A stretch of DNA of 64,000 bases from contig NZ_JHYG01000001.1 in assembly GCF_000687875.1 (NCBI RefSeq), positions 186,001-250,000 of the forward strand, given 5' to 3'. Under the pieces are notes generated by a model, which saw nothing but the letters and a program-made list of their open reading frames with translations, searched no databases and was not told where the DNA came from. The first letter of the stretch is position 1. Every line of letters starts with the position of its first letter. Source of the stretch: Acidocella facilis ATCC 35904 (GTDB lineage: Bacteria > Pseudomonadota > Alphaproteobacteria > Acetobacterales > Acetobacteraceae). The translations under genes were made by a program, and so were the position numbers. This document shows positions 1 through 8,465 of this stretch, piece by piece.

Positions 1-1
1 C

Positions 2-580
2 GAGATCTTCCGCGAGCGCGGCTTTCTTACCCATGCGATCATCAATGCCTGCGTCGCCGCCTGTCTGTTCGCTTATCTCAGCGGCACCCCGCAGATCTTT
101 GAGGAAAGCTTCCACTGGTCGAGCACCGGATACGCGCTGCTCTTCGGGGTCAATTCCCTGGCTTATATCGGCTATAGCCAGCTCAACCCGATCCTGGCGG
201 CCCGATTCGGCATTGCCCCGGTGATCACGGTGATGACCATCTGGCAGCTCGTCTGCACGCTACTGCTGGTGCTGCTTTCGATGCTGCCCTTTGGCGGGCT
301 GCCCTTGGCCGGCGGGCTGCTGCTCACCGAGGGGGCGTTTGGCCTGCTGCTGCCCTGCTGCATGGTCGGCGCGCTCACCCGGCACCAGAACCATGCCGGC
401 TCGGCCGCGGCCTTGCTCGGCACGCTGCAATATGCCGGCGGCGCGGTGGCGGGGCTGGGGGTGGGTGTGCTGGCGGACGGCACCGCCCGGCCGATGGCGC
501 TGGTGATGCTCGGCTGCGCTGCAATCGCCGCGCTTGCCGCCACCAAGCGGCCGCGTTTAAGTTTCGGTGCAGCGGAGTGA
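2..580 (+). CDS. MFS drug-resistance type transporter, C-terminal part (Bcr/CflA-like)
   Basis: This is the last ~192 residues of an inner-membrane transporter whose start lies before the window. The frame is open from base 2 to the TGA at 578-580. It holds about five hydrophobic helices. A stretch reading SGTPQIFEESFHWSS followed by YALLFGVNSLAYIGYSQ is typical of the second half of Bcr/CflA-type proton-driven drug efflux permeases, and the rest shows the alternating Gly/Ala/Leu helices of MFS proteins. The substrate cannot be read from this fragment. The stop lies just before the start of the next gene, so the two are probably co-transcribed. Confidence 0.75.
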   Translation, partial: EIFRERGFLTHAIINACVAACLFAYLSGTPQIFEESFHWSSTGYALLFGVNSLAYIGYSQLNPILAARFGIAPVITVMTIWQLVCTLLLVLLSMLPFGGLPLAGGLLLTEGAFGLLLPCCMVGALTRHQNHAGSAAALLGTLQYAGGAVAGLGVGVLADGTARPMALVMLGCAAIAALAATKRPRLSFGAAE

Positions 581-585
581 TTGAT

Positions 586-1341
586 ATGCAAACATCGATT
601 CTGGTCGGCATCCCGGCCTGCACGAAACTGATCAACGGCTATATCCAGCACGCCACCCCGGCGCGCTACGGCCAGGCGCTGCTGGACGGCGCCGGCGCCA
701 TCCCGGTGCTGATCCCGCCCGAGGGCGAGGCGATGCTGCCGCTCCTGGACCGGGTGGACGGAATCATGTTCAACGGCTCCCCCTCCAATGTGATGCCGAC
801 GCGCTACGGCGCTGATTACGACGCCACGCCGGACGCGCACGACCCCGAGCGCGACGCCACCACCCTGCCGCTGATCCGCGCCGCGATCGAGCGTGGCATC
901 CCCATCCTGGGCATCTGCCGCGGCATGCAGGAGCTGAATGTCGCCCTCGGCGGCACGCTGTTCCAGGAGGTGCACAAGGTGCCCGGCCGCGCCGACCACC
1001 GCTCCGGCGAGGGCGATAACGAATTCCGCTTCCGCCTGCAGCACGAGGTCGCGCTCTCCGGCGAGCTGGCGCGGATTTCCGGCGCCACCTCCATCCAGGT
1101 GAACTCCCTGCACGGCCAGGCGATCGACCAGCTCGCCCCCGGGCTGGTGGTGGAAGCCACGGCGCCCGATGGCACCATCGAGGCGGTGCGGGTGGAGGGG
1201 GCGAAAGCCTTCGCCCTGGCGGTGCAATGGCATCCGGAATGGGAGGTGACGCATTTCCCCGACCGTCTGGCTTTGTTCCAGGCCTTCGGCGCCGCCTGCC
1301 AGGCCTATGCGGCGCAGCGCTCAGCCCGGCTTGCCGCGTAA
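586..1341 (+). CDS. Class I glutamine amidotransferase-like hydrolase (peptidase C26; PuuD-like)
   Basis: The 251-residue cytoplasmic protein belongs to the gamma-glutamyl-gamma-aminobutyrate hydrolase family, which cleaves gamma-glutamyl amides in polyamine or amine breakdown. The triad is visible: Cys111 in GICRGMQE, then His216 and Glu218 in QWHPEWE. The N-terminal GIPACTK and the FNGSPSNV stretch also fit the family. I chose the ATG at 586 because GGAG at 574-577 sits 8 bases upstream; a GTG at 577 that overlaps the preceding stop is the alternative. Whether the true substrate is gamma-glutamyl-GABA cannot be decided here, since no other puu genes are adjacent. Confidence 0.85.
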   Translation: MQTSILVGIPACTKLINGYIQHATPARYGQALLDGAGAIPVLIPPEGEAMLPLLDRVDGIMFNGSPSNVMPTRYGADYDATPDAHDPERDATTLPLIRAAIERGIPILGICRGMQELNVALGGTLFQEVHKVPGRADHRSGEGDNEFRFRLQHEVALSGELARISGATSIQVNSLHGQAIDQLAPGLVVEATAPDGTIEAVRVEGAKAFALAVQWHPEWEVTHFPDRLALFQAFGAACQAYAAQRSARLAA

Positions 1342-1371
1342 TTTAGTGCAACAAGAGGGCCATCCGGGCCG

Positions 1372-1393
1372 GAGGCGGCTATAAAGCCGCCTC
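1372..1393. terminator. Hairpin after the GATase gene
   Basis: GAGGCGGC, a TATAAA loop and GCCGCCTC form a perfect 8-bp stem 30 bases past the GATase stop. There is no T-tract, so it may be an attenuating or stabilising hairpin and not an intrinsic terminator. Confidence 0.35.
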
Positions 1394-1431
1394 AATCGGA
1401 TTATATCATCGGCGGTATCAAGGAGGGTCAC

Positions 1432-1872
1432 ATGGACATCCAAACCATCGACAACCAATACGACCAGTTGCAGAACCAAGCGCGCCAGACCGTGATGGAG
1501 CTGCAGAATTTGGCGGGCAAGCTGCAAAATGCCGCCAATGCGGGCAACCAGAATGCCCGTGAATGGTTCCTGGACCTGAAGAGCATCGCGCTGGCCATCC
1601 AGGCGGAGCAGAATCAGGTCGCCAATCTGCTGCAGGCGCTGCACGGCTATGTCGCCAACCAGGCGCAGCAGGGCTATGGCCAGCCAGCCTACCCGCAACA
1701 GGGCTACCCGCAGCAAGGTTATCCGCAACAGGGCTATCCCCCGCAGGGCTATGCGCAGCCGCAGCAGAGCGGCGGCATTCTTGGCGGCTTCCTGAATTCC
1801 GGCTTCGGCCGCGCCCTGGAAATGGGCGCGGGCTTTGGCATCGGCGAAGATATCATCAACAAGATTTTCTAA
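1432..1872 (+). CDS. Hypothetical protein with coiled-coil N-terminus and YPQQG tandem repeats
   Basis: I do not recognise this 146-residue protein. Residues 1-78 are Gln/Asn/Leu-rich, with a heptad-like pattern that suggests a coiled coil. Residues about 80-111 are a low-complexity tract of repeated QGYPQ units (PQQGYPQQGYPQQGY). The last 33 residues are glycine-rich and hydrophobic (GGILGGFLNSG, GAGFGIGED). No signal peptide is visible. AAGGAGG at about 1420-1426 gives a strong ribosome binding site, so it should be well translated. The TAA stop lies inside the end of a palindromic repeat. Tyr/Pro/Gln repeats can mediate self-association, but that is inference only. Confidence 0.7.
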   Translation: MDIQTIDNQYDQLQNQARQTVMELQNLAGKLQNAANAGNQNAREWFLDLKSIALAIQAEQNQVANLLQALHGYVANQAQQGYGQPAYPQQGYPQQGYPQQGYPPQGYAQPQQSGGILGGFLNSGFGRALEMGAGFGIGEDIINKIF

Positions 1873-2000
1873 AAGTTTTTGGAGGCGTGGGGACTTTTTA
1901 CAAAAAGTCCCCACAAACGCCTGGGGTGCTGGCGCATCATCGCCACCACCCCGAACGTTTTTCGCAGCTTTTTGAAAAAAGCTGCACCAAAAACTTTTAG
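1869..2000. repeat. Family 1 palindromic intergenic repeat, most complete copy
   Basis: The 132-bp element is bounded by perfect 14-bp inverted ends, CTAAAAGTTTTTGG (1869-1882) and CCAAAAACTTTTAG (1987-2000). It holds a hairpin GGGGACTTTTT/AAAAAGTCCCC (about 1889-1912) and another GCAGCTTTTT/AAAAAGCTGC (about 1964-1985). It lies between two convergent genes and contains both of their stop codons. Similar sequence recurs near 10.8, 15.3, 23.5, 31.3 and 36.5 kb. It probably acts as a bidirectional terminator. Confidence 0.8.
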
Positions 2001-2848
2001 AACTTATACATCACCGCCAGCGAGACGCTCTCGTCATTCGGCGTCTGCGTGATCGGGCTGTCCGCGGCGTCGCCCATCAGCCGCTGATAGCCGCCGCTCA
2101 GATCCACCAGCACATGCGGCGTCACGAAATAAGTCGCCGAAATGCCGATCCCGGCCTGTTCAACCCCGCCATGCGCCTTGAAGAAATGATAGCGCGTGCT
2201 CGCCGCCTGGGTGTGGCTGACACCGAAATAGGTGGTCATGTAGCGCGTATCCGCCAGCGTCACGCTCGGCCCCATGAACCAGGCGAATTTCCGCGAGCTG
2301 CCCGGCATCGGCATATAGGCGCCGATATCCCCGACATAGCCGAAGGAGGCGCCCAGCTGCTTGCGCACATCCACCCGCAGCGTCAGCGGAAAGCTCTTGG
2401 AGAGCACGGTGGTGGCGAACAGCTTCACTTCGGGGGCCATATGGATGGTGCCCAGCCCGTTCAAATCCCGCCCATCCACATGCGGCGAGCGGCCAAGATC
2501 ATAGGTCAGCGCCGTGCCCACCGAAATATGCCGGAAGCTGAACAGATTCACACCCAGCCCCTCGCCGGTGGAGAGGAAGGCGATGTCCTTATAACGGATA
2601 TCGATCGCCGGGCCGCCCTGCACGGTGTAGCGGCGCAGCCCATCGGCCGCCGGCCCGAACTGGGCACCGGCCCCCACCTCGACCTCCCAGGTCGGGATTT
2701 TTGGCTCGAACAGCCGTTGCAGCTGAACCCCGGAGGAATATTGCCATTCGGCCATGGCGGACGCGCTCTGCGCGGCGGCCGGGTGCAGTCCAGCAAGGCT
2801 AAATGTGCCCATCGCGCCAACACCGCAGATCATCTCACGCCACGCCAT
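1997..2848 (-). CDS. MipA/OmpV family outer-membrane protein
   Basis: The 283-residue protein carries a signal peptide ending around LHPAAAQSA, then a beta-barrel-type sequence with alternating hydrophobic residues and a C-terminal Tyr-Lys-Phe, as expected of an outer-membrane protein. The VEVGAGAQFGPAADG stretch and the repeated GxxxxYxVxGGPxID pattern match the MipA/OmpV family (scaffold for murein-synthesising complexes, or osmosensing porin). The open frame extends upstream to 3040, but I start at the ATG at 2848, which directly precedes the signal peptide and has GGGATGGGG upstream. Its stop lies in the repeat end. The next gene upstream, on the same strand, is 148 bp away. Confidence 0.8.
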   Translation of the reverse strand: MAWREMICGVGAMGTFSLAGLHPAAAQSASAMAEWQYSSGVQLQRLFEPKIPTWEVEVGAGAQFGPAADGLRRYTVQGGPAIDIRYKDIAFLSTGEGLGVNLFSFRHISVGTALTYDLGRSPHVDGRDLNGLGTIHMAPEVKLFATTVLSKSFPLTLRVDVRKQLGASFGYVGDIGAYMPMPGSSRKFAWFMGPSVTLADTRYMTTYFGVSHTQAASTRYHFFKAHGGVEQAGIGISATYFVTPHVLVDLSGGYQRLMGDAADSPITQTPNDESVSLAVMYKF

Positions 2849-2996
2849 CAAAACCCCATCCCGTCGTTGTTTGATGAGGCAGTATGGCGAACTTGCCGCG
2901 TCAGCGCAGCAGGGCAGGCGGCAATTATGGCCATTTTTGCCCTGCGGTTTGATGAAATGACGGCAAGGCGGCGCGTGCCGCCCTGCCGTCCCGTGC

Positions 2997-4514
2997 TCAG
3001 GCGTAATCCGCCGCGTCGGTCTCGTCCTTATGCCGGTCATTCGCCATGGCGTTCAGCGGGAAGCTGAGCACATAAGCGATGAGCGCATTCAGAATCACGG
3101 TGGCGAAGGCGATGTAGGCGGGCAAGGTGTAGCCCGCGACATGGAACGCCCAGACGCCGCCGAAATTATTATGCGCCACCAGCCAGGTGGCGGTGACGAT
3201 GCCCACCGCCCAGCCAATCAGCAGCGCCCAGCCATTGAAGAATCGGGTGAACACCGAGAAGACGATGGCTGGGAAGGTCTGGATCACCCACATGCCGCCG
3301 AGCAGCTGCAACTGCACCGCGAACTGGGTGGGGATGGCGACGATGAAGAACAACGCGCCGACCACCATCACCATCGCGAAGATCTTCGCCACCAGCGTCT
3401 CCGCACTGCCTTTGGAGCGGCTGATGAAGGGCTCGTAGATGTCGCGGGTGAAGATATTGGCCGAAGCGATCGCCATGATCGCGGCGGGCACCAGCGCGCC
3501 GATGGCGATGGCCGCGAAGCCCACACCGACGAACCAGTCCGGGAACTCATACATGAACAAGGCCGGCACCGCGAAGCTCGCCTTGAAATGGGCAAAGCCG
3601 GCAGCGAATTGCGGCATCTTGTCCACACCGGTGGCCACCGCCATGAAGCCCAGCATCGCCAGCAGGCTCAGCAGGATGGTGTAGGCCGGCAGCAAAGCGG
3701 CATTGCGGCGCAGCACACGCGGCCCGGCGGAGGAGAGAATGCCGGTGGTGGTGTGCGGATACAGGAACAGCGCCATCGCCGAGCCCAGAGCCAGCGTCGC
3801 ATAGCCGCCATAGCTGCCCAGGCTGTGCGCCGGCGGGGCGGCCAGGATCAGCTTCGCCGGATTCACCTTGGCGAAGATATTGCCGAACCCGCCGAGCGAC
3901 ATCGGAATCGCGATGATGGCGACGATCACGGTCAGATAGATCAGCAGATCCTTGACGATGGAGATCATCGCAGGGGCGCGAAGGCCCGAGGTCCAGGTGA
4001 AGGCGGCCAGCACCACGAAGGCGGCGATCAGCGGCAGGTGGCCTGGAATGCCAAGCGCGCCGATGATCACCTGCATGCCGACCAGCTGCAGCGCGATATA
4101 CGGCATGGTGGCGGCAATGCCGGTCACGCCCACGGCCAGCGCCAGCCAGCGATTGCCATAGCGTCCGCGCACGAATTCCGGCCCAGTGATGTAGCCGTAT
4201 TTATGCGCCACCTTCCAGAGCTTGGGGAACACCATATAAAGAATCGGGTAGCACACCACCGTATAAGGCACGGCGAAGAAGCCCAGCGCCCCGGCCCCGT
4301 AGATCAAGGCCGGAATGGCGATGAAGGTATAGGCGGTATAGGCATCGCCCCCGATCAGGAACCAGGAAATCAGCGTGCCGAAGCGCCGCCCGCCCAGGCC
4401 CCATTCCTCGATATGGTCGAGATTGCCGCCCTTCCAGCGCCCGGCCAAGAAGCCCATGATGATGACGGCGACGATGAGGACCACGAACACCGTGATCGCG
4501 ACGATATGATTCAT
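2997..4514 (-). CDS. Sodium:solute symporter (SSS family)
   Basis: This 505-residue inner-membrane protein has about 13 hydrophobic helices. The start (NHIVAITVFVVLIVAV), the WGLGGRRFGTLISWFLIGGD segment and GYITGPEFVRGRYGNRW mark it as a sodium:solute symporter, probably for a monocarboxylate or another organic acid. The pairing with a DUF3311 protein just upstream is typical for that subgroup. The ATG overlaps the DUF3311 stop as ATGA, so the pair is translationally coupled. Substrate identity is inference. Confidence 0.88.
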   Translation of the reverse strand: MNHIVAITVFVVLIVAVIIMGFLAGRWKGGNLDHIEEWGLGGRRFGTLISWFLIGGDAYTAYTFIAIPALIYGAGALGFFAVPYTVVCYPILYMVFPKLWKVAHKYGYITGPEFVRGRYGNRWLALAVGVTGIAATMPYIALQLVGMQVIIGALGIPGHLPLIAAFVVLAAFTWTSGLRAPAMISIVKDLLIYLTVIVAIIAIPMSLGGFGNIFAKVNPAKLILAAPPAHSLGSYGGYATLALGSAMALFLYPHTTTGILSSAGPRVLRRNAALLPAYTILLSLLAMLGFMAVATGVDKMPQFAAGFAHFKASFAVPALFMYEFPDWFVGVGFAAIAIGALVPAAIMAIASANIFTRDIYEPFISRSKGSAETLVAKIFAMVMVVGALFFIVAIPTQFAVQLQLLGGMWVIQTFPAIVFSVFTRFFNGWALLIGWAVGIVTATWLVAHNNFGGVWAFHVAGYTLPAYIAFATVILNALIAYVLSFPLNAMANDRHKDETDAADYA

Positions 4515-4699
4515 TTGTCGGCGCCTTCCTTGTCTTCAACCTTATAGACGATCCAGATCATCACCGAGGCGGCGATCACCACCAGCATCTGGAACCAATA
4601 GAAGAACGGAAAGCCGAACAGCGTCGGGTCGACCTTGTTATAAAGCGGCACCCAAAGCGCGATCACAAAGATGATCACGAAAAACAATAATCTGATCAT
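4511..4699 (-). CDS. DUF3311 small membrane protein, symporter partner
   Basis: The 62-residue protein has two transmembrane helices (RLLFFVIIFVIALWVPLYN and WFQMLVVIAASVMIWIVYKV) around the TLFGFPFFYWFQ signature of DUF3311. A charged tail, VEDKEGADK, follows. The start at 4699 has a G-rich ribosome binding site (GGGGGG) upstream; a longer frame reaches 4834 but lacks family similarity. It overlaps the symporter start by four bases and is probably an accessory subunit of that transporter. Confidence 0.82.
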   Translation of the reverse strand: MIRLLFFVIIFVIALWVPLYNKVDPTLFGFPFFYWFQMLVVIAASVMIWIVYKVEDKEGADK

Positions 4700-4779
4700 T
4701 AGACCCCCCAGAACGTTGTTTATGCCAATGATCCGGCGGGAAAGATTTTGCAAGATTTCGCGGCGCTTTTTTGGAGGGC

Positions 4780-5466
4780 CTACCAATCGAGGCGGCTGAA
4801 GCCGGTCCTGTCCGGCGGGCCGGGGGCGAAACATTGTGTCGCAGGGCTGGTTTTCGGCAAATCCACCAGCAGCGCGCAGACCGTGCCGAAGCCATCGGCG
4901 GGGGCGGGAATATTCAGCTGCTCTTCGCGCGTGCCGCTGGCATCCGCCAGCAGGGTTTTCCAGTTTTCACGAGGCTGCGCCTCGAAACGCGGCAAATGCC
5001 GGGCGATGCGCGGCAGTGCGCGCTCATTCGGCTCGCCGGAGGTGATCATGGTGACGCGCGCGGTGAGCGCCTGCGCGTCGATCAGCCCATCCCCCAGCCC
5101 GCGCAGCAGATAGGCCGCGCTGGCATCGGCGATCACCAGATTGAAGCTGCGATAGGCCCCGGCATCCTGCCCGGCCAATGCAGCGGCGGCCTTATCCGCG
5201 CTGTCATGCGCCAGCGCCAGCAGCGGCAATTCCCCCCGGCTGCGCTTGCCCGGGGCCGGCCCCAGCGTGCCGTGCCGGTTGAGCAGGGCGGCGAACACCC
5301 CGGCCCGGTTCAGCGCCGCCCAGCTGCCGCCGCCCAGCCGGTCCCGCCCGCCGCAAATGCCCGACCAATATTCCGCCGGCGCGTCCCAGGGCCGGTTTTT
5401 CATCTCATCCCGGTTGGCGGCAATGAAAATGCCCGTCGCGTCCCGGTGCAGGATGATGCTACACAT
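4780..5466 (-). CDS. NRDE family protein (TANGO2-like)
   Basis: The 228-residue protein begins MCSIILHRD and carries the diagnostic ANRDE motif near residue 20, followed by NRPWDAPAEYW and GGRDRLGGGSW, all hallmarks of the NRDE/TANGO2 family. The N-terminal Cys2 suggests an N-terminal nucleophile-like fold, but the biochemical role is unsettled (haem trafficking has been proposed for relatives). It starts eight bases inside the end of the Nudix gene, so the two are probably translated from one message. Confidence 0.85.
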   Translation of the reverse strand: MCSIILHRDATGIFIAANRDEMKNRPWDAPAEYWSGICGGRDRLGGGSWAALNRAGVFAALLNRHGTLGPAPGKRSRGELPLLALAHDSADKAAAALAGQDAGAYRSFNLVIADASAAYLLRGLGDGLIDAQALTARVTMITSGEPNERALPRIARHLPRFEAQPRENWKTLLADASGTREEQLNIPAPADGFGTVCALLVDLPKTSPATQCFAPGPPDRTGFSRLDW

Positions 5467-6100
5467 TCAGCGCATCCCGGATCATCTCCAGATGGTCCGG
5501 CACCGCCAGATTTTCGGGCTTCACCTCGGCGGCCGGTAGAATGCTCACCGCCGTGGCGTCGTCCCCGGCCTTGAAGGGAATATCCCGCAAATCTCCCGGC
5601 AATTTCACCCGAAAGGCGAGGCTGGAGACAGTGAACAGCTCATTCTTGCGCACCGGCGTGCCGGGCAGGTTGTTCCAGGCGCGGCGAATATCGAACGGGC
5701 GTATATGCCGGCGTGCCCCCAGCTGCGTCACAAGCGCGCGCGCCAGCAGCGCGGCGCTGATCCCGGTCTCCTCGCGCGCCTCTCGTAGCGCTGCGATTTC
5801 GGAGCGCTCCACCCCGCCCGGCGCCGCATCCAACAGCCCGCCCGGCAGCGCCTGTTTGCCACGTCCGGGGTTATGCAGCCTCGTGATAAGCAGCGTCTGG
5901 CCTAAATCATCCAGCAGCACCGCATCGGCGGCATGCACCAGCCAGACCCGCACATCAGACCCGTCCGGCAGGCGCAAAAGCCCCAGATCATTGGCGATGG
6001 CGCTGGGTTCATCGGGGAATTGGCCGGCGGCGCAGCGCGCCATGATGTCGGCCTGCAGGCGCGGATCGGCCAGCATATGGTCCAGAAAAAGCTCATCCAT
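5459..6100 (-). CDS. Nudix hydrolase
   Basis: The 213-residue protein has a Nudix box near the middle, with REAREETGI as the catalytic helix and ALPGGLLDA preceding it. The glycine-to-glutamate spacing upstream of the helix is slightly longer than the canonical box. Members hydrolyse nucleoside diphosphates linked to another group; the substrate here is not readable. The C-terminal region (VKLPGDLRDIPFKAGDDA) resembles ADP-ribose-pyrophosphatase-like members. It overlaps the NRDE gene by eight bases. A Family 2 repeat begins 11 bp upstream of its start. Confidence 0.87.
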   Translation of the reverse strand: MDELFLDHMLADPRLQADIMARCAAGQFPDEPSAIANDLGLLRLPDGSDVRVWLVHAADAVLLDDLGQTLLITRLHNPGRGKQALPGGLLDAAPGGVERSEIAALREAREETGISAALLARALVTQLGARRHIRPFDIRRAWNNLPGTPVRKNELFTVSSLAFRVKLPGDLRDIPFKAGDDATAVSILPAAEVKPENLAVPDHLEMIRDALNV

Positions 6101-6110
6101 GCCGGGAGTT

Positions 6111-6208
6111 TAGAGCAATATTGGTTTAAATCGAATCTCTATACTCGATTTAAGCCAATGAAATTGCTCGCCAAACAAAGTTAGGGGCGCAAGCAAAAAG
6201 CTTGATAC
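6111..6208. repeat. Family 2 palindromic intergenic repeat, copy A
   Basis: It starts TAGAGCAATA, has a stem TTGGTTTAAATCGA/TCGATTTAAGCCAA (6121-6134 with 6145-6158), then the core ATGAAATTGCTCGCCAAACA. It ends in a short AAGCAAAAAGCTT dyad. The same core recurs near 39.75, 51.15 and 61.8 kb. Confidence 0.72.
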
Positions 6209-6229
6209 CCGAACGCCCGGCGCAGCCCG

Positions 6230-6538
6230 TCAAACCGTCTGCAGCTGCTCGGCTTCGGCCTGCTTGGCGCGGCGCAGGCTGCGCTTGGCGCGGGGCGGGC
6301 GCGGCGGCGCATTGCGCGCCATGCCGAGGATACCGGCCAGGATCAGCCCCAGCGGCAGCAGCGCGAAGCTGCCCCCGAACAGAATCGCCATCAGCGTCCC
6401 CCGGCCGAGCAGCGAGGAGCCGGCCAAAGTGCGGAACGGGCTGCCATCCATCGCCATCGGCGCGATCCCGGCAAAGCCCAGCCCGAGAGCCAAAGCGATG
6501 AAGGCGGCGGCGAGAAGGGCGAGCAGGGTCAGGCGCAT
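6230..6538 (-). CDS. Small inner-membrane protein of unknown function
   Basis: About 102 residues with two hydrophobic segments: an N-terminal one (LTLLALLAAAFIALALGLGFAG could also be a signal anchor) and LMAILFGGSFALLPLGLILAG. A basic cytoplasmic tail follows (PRAKRSLRRAKQAEAEQ). I do not recognise the family. Start choice is uncertain: the ATG at 6538 has AGGAGG only three bases upstream, whereas a GTG at 6556 would add six residues (MRFRRR). It is followed by a lipoprotein gene upstream on the same strand. Confidence 0.55.
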   Translation of the reverse strand: MRLTLLALLAAAFIALALGLGFAGIAPMAMDGSPFRTLAGSSLLGRGTLMAILFGGSFALLPLGLILAGILGMARNAPPRPPRAKRSLRRAKQAEAEQLQTV

Positions 6539-6602
6539 GCGCCTCCTAAACCGCACTCAGCCCGCCCGCGCCAGTCCTGTTTCGGCAAGGCTGCGTTGAG
6601 CC

Positions 6603-6953
6603 TCAGCTCCAATGCGCCGGCACCCACACCCAGGCGCCGCCGCGCAGCGCCCAACGCCCATGCACCCAATGCTGCCAGCCGGCCTGACGCACCACATAAT
6701 GGCCACGCACCCAGACATAGCGCACCCCATTCCAATGCCAGTGGCCCGGCTGCCAGACATAGGCGGCGGAGGGCGGCGGCGGCACGGTTTCAGCCTGCGG
6801 CGGCGGCGGCGGGGCAGGCTCGACCGGGCCCGGCGCCACCACCACAGGCCGCGCCGGCTGCGCCTCAACCGTGCAGCCCGCCAATGCCAGCGCCCCCAGC
6901 GACAGGGCGCCGGCGGCCAGGGTCAGGCGGGCAGTGATGCGTGGACTGATCAT
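6603..6953 (-). CDS. YXWGXW-repeat-like lipoprotein
   Basis: The 116-residue precursor has a signal peptide with lipobox LALAGC, so it should be lipid-anchored in the envelope. A Pro-rich linker follows. The C-terminal half has repeated Trp-rich units: [32 protein letters not shown] and WVWVPAHW. This is the pattern of the YXWGXW/BcpO-type repeat family, whose function is unknown. The start at 6953 has AAGGAA about 8 bases upstream; the open frame continues further upstream without support. Confidence 0.75.
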   Translation of the reverse strand: MISPRITARLTLAAGALSLGALALAGCTVEAQPARPVVVAPGPVEPAPPPPPQAETVPPPPSAAYVWQPGHWHWNGVRYVWVRGHYVVRQAGWQHWVHGRWALRGGAWVWVPAHWS

Positions 6954-7037
6954 ATTCGGTTTCCTTGTTACTTGAGCCGCGTCCTTATTTTCGCGGCCCA
7001 ACATCATACCCGAATCATGGCAGCGTTATGGCGGGTT

Positions 7038-8369
7038 TCAGCCGAACACGCGCTTGAAGATGGTATCCACATGGGCGTGGTGCATCTCGGCACTCATCGC
7101 CTTGTCGATCGCCTCCACCGGCACCCGGGCCGCCACCTCTTCATCCGCCAGCAGGTTCTCGCGGAAGCTCTTGGCATCCGCCTGGCCCAGCCTGGTCCAG
7201 GTCGCCATCGCGTTGCGCTGGATGATTTTGTAGGAATCCTCGCGGGAGAAGCCGGCCTTGGTCAGCACCAGCAGCACCTCGCCGGAATGCACCACCCCGC
7301 CCAGGCTCTCGACATTGGCGGCCATCTGCTCGGGGTAGATGGTCAGCTTGTCCATCATCCCGGCCAGGCGCACCAGGGCGAAATCCAGGGTCACGGTCGC
7401 ATCCGGGCCGATGCCGCGCTCCACCGAGGAGTGCGAGATATCGCGCTCATGCCACAGCGCCACATTTTCCATCGCCGGGACCACCGCGGCGCGCACCAGC
7501 CGGGCCAGGCCGCAGAGATTCTCCGAAAGCACCGGGTTGCGCTTATGCGGCATCGCCGAGCTGCCCTTCTGCCCGGCATGAAAGAATTCCTCCGCCTCGC
7601 GCACTTCGGAGCGCTGCAGATGCCGCACCTCGGTCGCCAGACGCTCCACCGAGGAGGCGATGACGCCCAGCGTGGCGAAAAACGCCGCATGGCGGTCACG
7701 CGGGATCACCTGGGTGGAAACCGGCTCGGAGGCCAGCCCCAGCTTCTCGGCAACGTACTCTTCCACGCGCGGATCCACATGCGCGAAGGTGCCGACCGCG
7801 CCGGAAATGGCGCAGGTGGCGATCTCGGCGCGCGCCGCGATCAGACGCTGCTTGTTGCGGGCGAATTCGGCATAATGCCCGGCGAGTTTCAGGCCAAAGC
7901 TGGTCGGCTCGGCATGGATGCCGTGGCTGCGGCCGATGGTGAGCGTGTATTTATGCTCCTTGGCGCGCTTCTCCAGCGCTGCCAGCACCTTGTCCAGATC
8001 CGCCAGCAGCAGGTCGGCGGCCTGGGTCAGCTGCACGGCGAGGCAGGTATCCAGCACGTCCGAGGAGGTGAGGCCCTGATGCACGAAGCGGCTTTCCTCG
8101 CCGACGCGCTTGGCCAGCCAGGTCAGGAAGGCGATCACGTCATGGCGGGTGACGGCCTCGATCTCGTCGATCTCCTGGGTATCTGCCTCGGTGAAGGCGG
8201 CCATCGCCACATCGCCCTTCTCGCGGATCACCTTCGCCGCCTCGGCCGGGATCGCCCCCACCTGTGCCATCGCCTCGCAGGCATAAGCCTCGATCGCGAA
8301 CCAGATCCGGTACTTGTTTTCCTGGGTCCAGATGGCGGCGGCCTCGGGGCGGGTATAGCGGGGGATCAT
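7038..8369 (-). CDS. purB: Adenylosuccinate lyase
   Basis: PurB (443 residues, usual length) cleaves SAICAR to AICAR and adenylosuccinate to AMP in purine synthesis. The fumarase/aspartase superfamily signature GSSAMPHKRNP is present, with the catalytic serine in that loop. The TIGRSHGIHAEPTSFG segment holds the active-site histidine, and TSSDVLDT the phosphate-binding residues. The ATG at 8369 gives the expected MIPRYTRPEAAAIW start. It stands alone, divergent from the TerC gene with 96 bp between. Confidence 0.97.
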   Translation of the reverse strand: MIPRYTRPEAAAIWTQENKYRIWFAIEAYACEAMAQVGAIPAEAAKVIREKGDVAMAAFTEADTQEIDEIEAVTRHDVIAFLTWLAKRVGEESRFVHQGLTSSDVLDTCLAVQLTQAADLLLADLDKVLAALEKRAKEHKYTLTIGRSHGIHAEPTSFGLKLAGHYAEFARNKQRLIAARAEIATCAISGAVGTFAHVDPRVEEYVAEKLGLASEPVSTQVIPRDRHAAFFATLGVIASSVERLATEVRHLQRSEVREAEEFFHAGQKGSSAMPHKRNPVLSENLCGLARLVRAAVVPAMENVALWHERDISHSSVERGIGPDATVTLDFALVRLAGMMDKLTIYPEQMAANVESLGGVVHSGEVLLVLTKAGFSREDSYKIIQRNAMATWTRLGQADAKSFRENLLADEEVAARVPVEAIDKAMSAEMHHAHVDTIFKRVFG

Positions 8370-8465
8370 CGGGCACTCCTGCGGCGAAACGGGGGAAATC
8401 TGCGCCTCGCCTAATCAGTTGCGTCCGCATTGACAAGACATGCCGGACTGAGACACCTCCCGCGC

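Noticed and set aside
1678-1765. Short direct repeats that could suggest an iteron or array
   Set aside because: They are the in-frame QGYPQ codon repeats of the gene at 1432-1872.
3030-4547. 505-residue plus-strand frame
   Set aside because: It is antisense to the sodium:solute symporter, rich in Arg/His/Gly/Asp without any family pattern, a typical mirror frame in GC-rich coding DNA.
6612-8414. 600-residue plus-strand frame
   Set aside because: It runs antisense over purB and the lipoprotein gene and has shadow composition (His/Arg/Gly/Gln-rich).
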